Source: JAODBJ01 sp963782465
GTDB lineage: Bacteria; Actinomycetota; Acidimicrobiia; IMCC26256; PALSA-610
Direction of reading: 5' to 3'
NCBI GenBank assembly: GCA_963782465.1
Contig: CAWAJR010000002.1
Coordinates: forward strand, 372,001 to 436,000
Length of the DNA stretch: 64,000 nucleotides
A model generated the notes under the pieces. It saw nothing but the letters and a program-made list of their open reading frames with translations. It searched no databases and was not told the DNA's origin. The position numbers and the translations under genes were made by a program. This document shows, in pieces, positions 59,871 to 64,000 of this stretch; position 1 is the stretch's first letter; each line of letters starts with the position of its first letter.

Positions 59871-60227
59871 TCAGGTGGGTTTCACCCCGGCCCGGCTCCG
59901 CACGTGGCGGCGGAGCGCGGCGAGGCGCGCGTCCCACGCGGCACCGACGTCGGTCATCCACGCGACGGCGTCGGTGAACCCGGACGGCGTCAACCGGTAG
60001 CGAACGTTGCGGCCGTCTCGAGCCGCATCGACCAGGCCGGCGTGCTCGAGGGTCGCGAGGTGTTTCACGATCATCTGGCGCGAAACCGGGACCCGGCCTA
60101 CAAGCTCGGTTGCCGTCGCCGGCGCGTCGGCGAGGCACTGCATCACCGTGCGGCGCGTCGGGTCGGAGAGCGCGGCGAAGACCGCGTCGAGGCCACGTCC
60201 TCGCCGATCAGGAGCGGGCAAGGGCAA
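59871..60227 (-). CDS. ArsR-family transcriptional regulator
   Basis: 118 residues from TTG 60227, preceded by GAGGAG; the start lies inside the end of the SRPBCC gene (20-base overlap). The winged-helix domain reads LDAVFAALSDPTRRTVMQCL, APATATELVGRVPVSRQMIV, KHLATLEHAGLVDAARDGRN and VRYRLTPSGFTDAVAWMTDV. No CxC metal site is seen, so it is of the SRPBCC-associated, non-metal type. It probably represses its own operon and the divergent ClpP-like gene by binding the two identical palindromes at 60712-60771. Confidence 0.9.
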   Translation of the reverse strand: MPLPAPDRRGRGLDAVFAALSDPTRRTVMQCLADAPATATELVGRVPVSRQMIVKHLATLEHAGLVDAARDGRNVRYRLTPSGFTDAVAWMTDVGAAWDARLAALRRHVRSRAGVKPT

Positions 60228-60696
60228 GTGCTTCTCCTCGGCGGGTGCCGGAACGATCGGCCGGTCGAGCCGGCGGTTGGAAGCCGATCGCAACCCGTTC
60301 GTCGGCGTGCGCCCGAGGGAGCAAACCCTCGACCTCTCCTTCACCCTCAACCTCGACCAGGGTCTCCCGCACCCGCACGGTGCAGCCGCCGGCGTTCGGC
60401 TCGAGTTCGATGGCGACGGTCGACGCGGGACGCTGATCGTCGCCCTCCCACGTGAAGGCGAGTCGGTCGGGGGGCGAGACGTCGTCGATCGCGGCGCGCC
60501 GCTCGCTCCCGTCGGGGCCACCGACGACGAGTGCCCCGCCGGGGCGCAGGTCGAGCACGACGTCGCCGCCGAACCAGTCGGCGAGCAACGCCGGGTCGCA
60601 CAGCGCATCCCATACCTCGGCCGCGCCGGCCGGGAACTGCAACGAGCGTTCCACCGCGGTCGCGCCGTCGGCTTCGCCGTTCGCGGCTTCGGTCAT
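60208..60696 (-). CDS. SRPBCC (AHSA1-type) domain protein
   Basis: 162 residues from ATG 60696 behind a perfect AAGGAGGT site. VERSLQFPAGAAEVWDALCD, PALLADWFGGDVVLDLRPGG and SPPDRLAFTWEGDDQRPAST are typical START-like AHSA1 sequences, which bind hydrophobic ligands. These proteins are often encoded with an ArsR regulator, as here, and are thought to respond to toxic compounds; ligand unknown. The gene leads the operon and its 3' end overlaps the regulator's start. Confidence 0.9.
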   Translation of the reverse strand: MTEAANGEADGATAVERSLQFPAGAAEVWDALCDPALLADWFGGDVVLDLRPGGALVVGGPDGSERRAAIDDVSPPDRLAFTWEGDDQRPASTVAIELEPNAGGCTVRVRETLVEVEGEGEVEGLLPRAHADERVAIGFQPPARPADRSGTRRGEALALARS

Positions 60697-60711
60697 GGCA
60701 CCTCCTTGATC

Positions 60712-60771
60712 TGCAACCCCATGGTTGCACACCGTTGCGGCCGCCCGCTATCGTGCAACCATGCGGTTGCA
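60712..60771. promoter_or_regulatory. Twin ArsR-type operators in a divergent promoter
   Basis: TGCAACC-N4-GGTTGCA occurs twice with identical half-sites, at 60712-60729 and 60754-60771, centres 42 bp apart (four helical turns). They lie between the SRPBCC/ArsR operon and the ClpP-like gene, whose first possible ATG (60761) is inside the second site. Confidence 0.75.
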
Positions 60772-61408
60772 CGATATGCACAGGTCACTCCTGGCCGACC
60801 CGGCGCCCGGGCCCACCGATCCCGAAGGTCGACCCGCCGCGCCGACCTTCCAGGAAGAGTTGTCGCGCCGGATGCTCCGCGGCCGGCGGGTGATGCTCAC
60901 CGGCGCCATCGACGACAACGTCGCCAACGCGATCTGTTCGCAACTCCTCGTGCTCGAAGCCGACAGCGACGACCCCGTCACCCTCTACATCAATTCGCCG
61001 GGCGGTTCGGTCGACAGCGGCTTCGCGATCTACGACACCATGCAGACCCTCGGGTGCCCGGTCGCGACGGTGTGCGTCGGTCTCGCCGCATCGATGGCGC
61101 AGTTCGTGCTGTGCGCCGGCACCCCCGGGCGCCGGTACGCGCACCGGCACAGCAGCGTGCTGATGCACCAACCCCACGGGGCCGTGCAGGGGATGGCGAC
61201 CGACATCGCCATCCAGGCGGAACACTTCGCCTACATGCGGCGGCTGATGGCCGAGCGCACCGCGTTCCACACCGGGCAACCCGTCGAACGGATCATCGCC
61301 GACGCCGATCGCGACAAGTGGTTCACGGCGCAAGAAGCGCTCGAGTACGGCTTCGTCGACGAGATCCTCGACGGACCGCTGCCGGTCTCGCGACCACATT
61401 CGACGTGA
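60761..61408 (+). CDS. ClpP-like serine protease
   Basis: 215 residues if ATG 60761 is used; ATG 60776 is an alternative, and neither has a Shine-Dalgarno, so a leaderless message is possible. The fold markers are RRVMLTGAIDDNVANAICSQ, LYINSPGGSVDSGFAIYDTM, VCVGLAASMAQFVLCAG (nucleophile Ser near 111), HSSVLMHQPHGAVQGMATDI (His near 136) and DRDKWFTAQEALEYGFVDEI (Asp near 185). The triad looks complete. No Clp ATPase gene is nearby. It is probably an extra ClpP, and its divergent ArsR regulator may control it. Confidence 0.9.
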   Translation: MRLHDMHRSLLADPAPGPTDPEGRPAAPTFQEELSRRMLRGRRVMLTGAIDDNVANAICSQLLVLEADSDDPVTLYINSPGGSVDSGFAIYDTMQTLGCPVATVCVGLAASMAQFVLCAGTPGRRYAHRHSSVLMHQPHGAVQGMATDIAIQAEHFAYMRRLMAERTAFHTGQPVERIIADADRDKWFTAQEALEYGFVDEILDGPLPVSRPHST

Positions 61409-61485
61409 CCTGACAGCGCGCGAACCCGGCCGCGGGCAGCGTTGATCACGCGGGGGTGGTGACTTCCCTTCTACGGTGACGCGCC

Positions 61486-62742
61486 ATGAGCGACCTCGAA
61501 CCGACGCCTGCGGTCCTGGTACCGCTCGGCGCGCGGTACCGGCGCCTCTGGGTCGCGACCGCGATCTCGAGCCTCGGCAACGGGGTCTTGTACGCGGCGA
61601 TGCCGCTCCTCGCCCGCAATATGACGAAGTCGCCCTCCTCGATCAGCGCCGTCACCGCGTCGACGGCACTGCCCGGCCTCCTCGTCGCGCTGCACGCCGG
61701 TGCCGTTGTCGATCGGCTCGATCGGCGGCGGGTGATGGTCGCGATGGACCTCACCCGGCTCGCCGTCCTGCTCGCGTTCTGCGTGTCGGTGATCGCCGGG
61801 AACGTTCCCCTCCCCGCCATCTACGTCACGGCCTTCGTGCTCGGCGCCGCCGACGTCACCTTCGACGGCGCGGCCCGCTCCGCGCTCCCCGCGATCGTCC
61901 CCGCCGAACGGCTCGATGCCGCCAACGGCCGGCTCGGCGCCGCAACCGACACGATGGACGAGCTGGCCGGCCCGCCCGCGGGCGTGACGCTGTTCGCGCT
62001 CGCCGCCTCGGCACCGTTCCTGTTCGACGCGGGCACGTTCGCGGCGTCCGCGATCCTGCTGTCGACGATCGCCGGTTCGTTCCGCGCCACCCGTGACGTC
62101 GCGGCACACTCGTTCCGACGAGAGATCGGCGAGGGACTGCGATTCGTGCGCGACTCCCGGACACTGGGCGTCCTCGCGGCCGGCACCGGCCTGCTCGCGT
62201 TCTTCAGTTTGGGCAACCTGTCGGTGCTGGTCTTGTTCGCGCTGTCCTCGAAGGGGCTCGATCTCCCGAGCGTCGGCTACGGCTATCTGCTGATGACGAT
62301 CGCGCTCGGTGGGCTCGGCGGCAGCCTCTCGGTCGAGCGCCTCACCCGGCGGTTCGAGCAGGTGCCGGTGCTGACCGCAGCGGTCGCGATCAACGGCGCC
62401 GCATATCTCTTGCTCGCCGTCGCACACGGCCCGGCGCTCGCAACGGTCGCGACCGTCGCCTGGGGCGCGGCGGTCAGCACCGGGATGATCGTCTCGATCA
62501 GCATGCGCCAGACGCTCACTCCCGATCATCTGCTCGGACGGGTCATGAGCGTGTACCGCGTCCTCGTCGGGTTCGGTGGCGTGACCGGTGCCCTCCTCGC
62601 CGGTGTGCTCGCGGACGCGTTCGGGCTGCGCAGCCCCTATTTCTTCTCCGGCGCGGCGCAACTCGCGCTCGCGCCTCTCTTCGGCATCACATTGCAACAC
62701 GCGGGGAACACCCGAACGAACGTCGACGGTGGGAGTCTTTGA
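61486..62742 (+). CDS. MFS transporter (efflux type)
   Basis: 418 residues, twelve membrane segments. Blocks include RRLWVATAISSLGNGVLYAA, AGAVVDRLDRRRVMVAMDLT (the RxxxD/GxLaDrxgRr loop between helices 2 and 3), AADVTFDGAARSALPAIVPA, SVGYGYLLMTIALGGLGGSL and DHLLGRVMSVYRVLVGFGGV. It belongs to the DHA3-like group (macrolide efflux, enterobactin exporter EntS style). Substrate unknown. The stop overlaps the next ATG by one base (TGATG). Confidence 0.85.
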   Translation: MSDLEPTPAVLVPLGARYRRLWVATAISSLGNGVLYAAMPLLARNMTKSPSSISAVTASTALPGLLVALHAGAVVDRLDRRRVMVAMDLTRLAVLLAFCVSVIAGNVPLPAIYVTAFVLGAADVTFDGAARSALPAIVPAERLDAANGRLGAATDTMDELAGPPAGVTLFALAASAPFLFDAGTFAASAILLSTIAGSFRATRDVAAHSFRREIGEGLRFVRDSRTLGVLAAGTGLLAFFSLGNLSVLVLFALSSKGLDLPSVGYGYLLMTIALGGLGGSLSVERLTRRFEQVPVLTAAVAINGAAYLLLAVAHGPALATVATVAWGAAVSTGMIVSISMRQTLTPDHLLGRVMSVYRVLVGFGGVTGALLAGVLADAFGLRSPYFFSGAAQLALAPLFGITLQHAGNTRTNVDGGSL

Positions 62743-64000
62743 TGAGCACACTTCGCAGGTACATCCGGGCGGCTGCGGTTGCGATACTGACGATCGCGTC
62801 GGTGACCGCGTTCTCGGCGGGTGGAGCAGGCGCGTCCGCCGCGTCGGGCACGTTTTGCGCCAGTGGGGACGCGACGATCGTCAACGCGCTCGCGAACACA
62901 ACGGTCGATGGGTACATCGCGGGCGCGTTGGCCTTCCGCGGCCTCGCACCCGGTGCGTCAACCGGCGCGTTCCCGATCGCGGCGCTGGTATCGGCCGGCT
63001 GCCGGACCAGCCAACAGCTGCAGCTCTTCGCCGCGGCATCGTCGCCGCCGGCAGCCGCGCCGGCGACTGGCGCGCTCCTCACCGCGACGTTCACGGTGGT
63101 GTCGCGGCAATCGACCGACGTCCTCGCGATGGTGAGGAGCGGCGGCGCACTCGGCGTCAAACAGTTGACGACCGACGTCGCGCCGAGCTCGCCGCAGCAC
63201 GGCGCAATCGTTGTCGTGAACGCGGCGAACGCCGGTGCCGTCGACGTGTACATCGACGGCACGCGCACCAAGACCCATCTCTCCAACGGTGGACGGGCCC
63301 GCACGGATGTCGTGGCCCACGGCACGAGCAGCACCCACCGCGTCAAGTTCACCCGCACGGGCACGAGCACGCCGGTTGCCGCAACGCAGGCGGTGTCGCT
63401 CGGCGACGGAGACGGCACCACCGTGTACCTGACGTCGGCCGGCAACGGCAGCAACGTCGCGACCGTGACCGCGAAATTCGCGGAAGCCGGCGGTTACCGC
63501 ATGGTCACCGCCGACGGCGGCGTGTTCGCCTTCGGGAGCGCCCGCTTCTTCGGGTCGGCGGGCAACCTTCCGCTCGCCTCCCCGATCGTTGCCGCCGCGT
63601 CGAGCCCCAGCCGCAACGGGTACTGGCTCGCGGCGGCCGATGGCGGTGTGTTCGCGTTCGGCGACGCGCACTTCTTCGGGTCGGCCGCGCAGCTGCAGCT
63701 GAGCGCGCCGGTCGTCGCGATCGCGCCGACCCCGAGCGGGCGCGGCTACTGGCTGGCAACCGCCGACGGCGGCGTCTTCGCGTTCGGCGACGCACAGTTC
63801 CGCGGGTCGGCGGGAGCGCTTCCCCTCACCGCGCCGGTCGTGAGCTTCGCACCCACCGGGAGCGGCAACGGGTACTACCTGCTCGGCCAGGATGGCGGCG
63901 TCTTCGCGTACGGCGACGCACAGTTCCGCGGTGGCGCGACCCAATCGGGTACCACGCCGGTGGCGATCGGCGTCCCCTCGACCGGTACCGACTACTGGGT
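62742..64000 (+). CDS. Secreted DUF4397-like protein with GYWL repeats (3' partial)
   Basis: ATG 62742; the frame is open to the window end (419 codons). A signal peptide (RYIRAAAVAILTIASVTAFS then AGGAGASAA) precedes a Cys-containing domain (FCASGDATIVNALANTTVDG, SAGCRTSQQLQLF). It is followed by a second similar segment (HGAIVVVNAANAGAVDVYID, GTRTKTHLSNGG) resembling DUF4397. From about residue 250 there are at least five repeats (GYRMVTADGGVFAFGSARFF, GYWLAAADGGVFAFGDAHFF, IVAAASSPSR). The domain layout parallels that of the other three GYWL-repeat proteins. It is translationally coupled to the MFS gene, which may be fortuitous. Confidence 0.85.
   Translation, partial: MSTLRRYIRAAAVAILTIASVTAFSAGGAGASAASGTFCASGDATIVNALANTTVDGYIAGALAFRGLAPGASTGAFPIAALVSAGCRTSQQLQLFAAASSPPAAAPATGALLTATFTVVSRQSTDVLAMVRSGGALGVKQLTTDVAPSSPQHGAIVVVNAANAGAVDVYIDGTRTKTHLSNGGRARTDVVAHGTSSTHRVKFTRTGTSTPVAATQAVSLGDGDGTTVYLTSAGNGSNVATVTAKFAEAGGYRMVTADGGVFAFGSARFFGSAGNLPLASPIVAAASSPSRNGYWLAAADGGVFAFGDAHFFGSAAQLQLSAPVVAIAPTPSGRGYWLATADGGVFAFGDAQFRGSAGALPLTAPVVSFAPTGSGNGYYLLGQDGGVFAYGDAQFRGGATQSGTTPVAIGVPSTGTDYW

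Overview
This is a high-GC actinobacterial chromosome segment, most likely from the class Acidimicrobiia. Four secreted proteins carry long arrays of a roughly 42-residue GYWL.ASDGG.F.FGDA.F.GS repeat that is typical of that group. Other actinobacterial traits are frequent GTG starts, 4-bp GTGA/ATGA gene overlaps, acyl-CoA and thiolase/DUF35 genes, and a tandem glycine riboswitch before gcvP. I saw no tRNA, rRNA, CRISPR array or insertion sequence.

Left flank (1-12 kb). The region starts with the tail of an IPT/TIG protein. It then holds an acyl-CoA dehydrogenase behind a TetR-like palindrome, a secreted M23 peptidase with a repeat tail, a coupled thiolase-like/DUF35 pair, and small J-domain, zinc-ribbon and SnoaL-like proteins. 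Glycine decarboxylase with its riboswitch follows, then an amidohydrolase preceded by a near-consensus KstR-type box.

Centre (12-56.2 kb). This is one very large surface-polysaccharide locus. It encodes nucleotide-sugar enzymes (UDP-sugar dehydrogenase, epimerases, RfbC, RfbF, an IspD-like cytidylyltransferase, a TylCIII-like C-methyltransferase, a DegT aminotransferase, a Gfo/Idh oxidoreductase). It also has an initiating phosphoglycosyltransferase, eight GT-A/GT-B glycosyltransferases, an ABC exporter (Wzm-like and Wzt-like), an O-antigen ligase/polymerase and a Wzz-like protein. Decoration genes are three sulfotransferases, acetyl- and methyltransferases, two deacetylases, two Asn-synthetase-like PP-loop proteins and an ATP-grasp enzyme. 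Inside it is a c-di-GMP-I riboswitch controlling a secreted repeat/beta-helix protein, whose C-terminal domain has a membrane-anchored paralogue just across an Asn-synthetase-like gene. A sulfated, probably branched-sugar-containing surface glycan whose matrix partner responds to c-di-GMP is a reasonable inference.

Right flank (56.3-64 kb). Here are a Pro/Thr-rich membrane-anchored protein, a large cadherin/VCBS-like adhesin ending in repeats, an SRPBCC/ArsR pair divergent from a ClpP-like protease across two identical operator palindromes, an MFS transporter, and the start of another secreted repeat protein that runs off the window.

Caution: seven genes are broken by single frameshifts at GC-rich short runs (about 14515, 19138, 21440, 24562, 26490, 54538, 58836). 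Each continues perfectly in another frame, so indel errors in the assembly are at least as likely as real gene loss.
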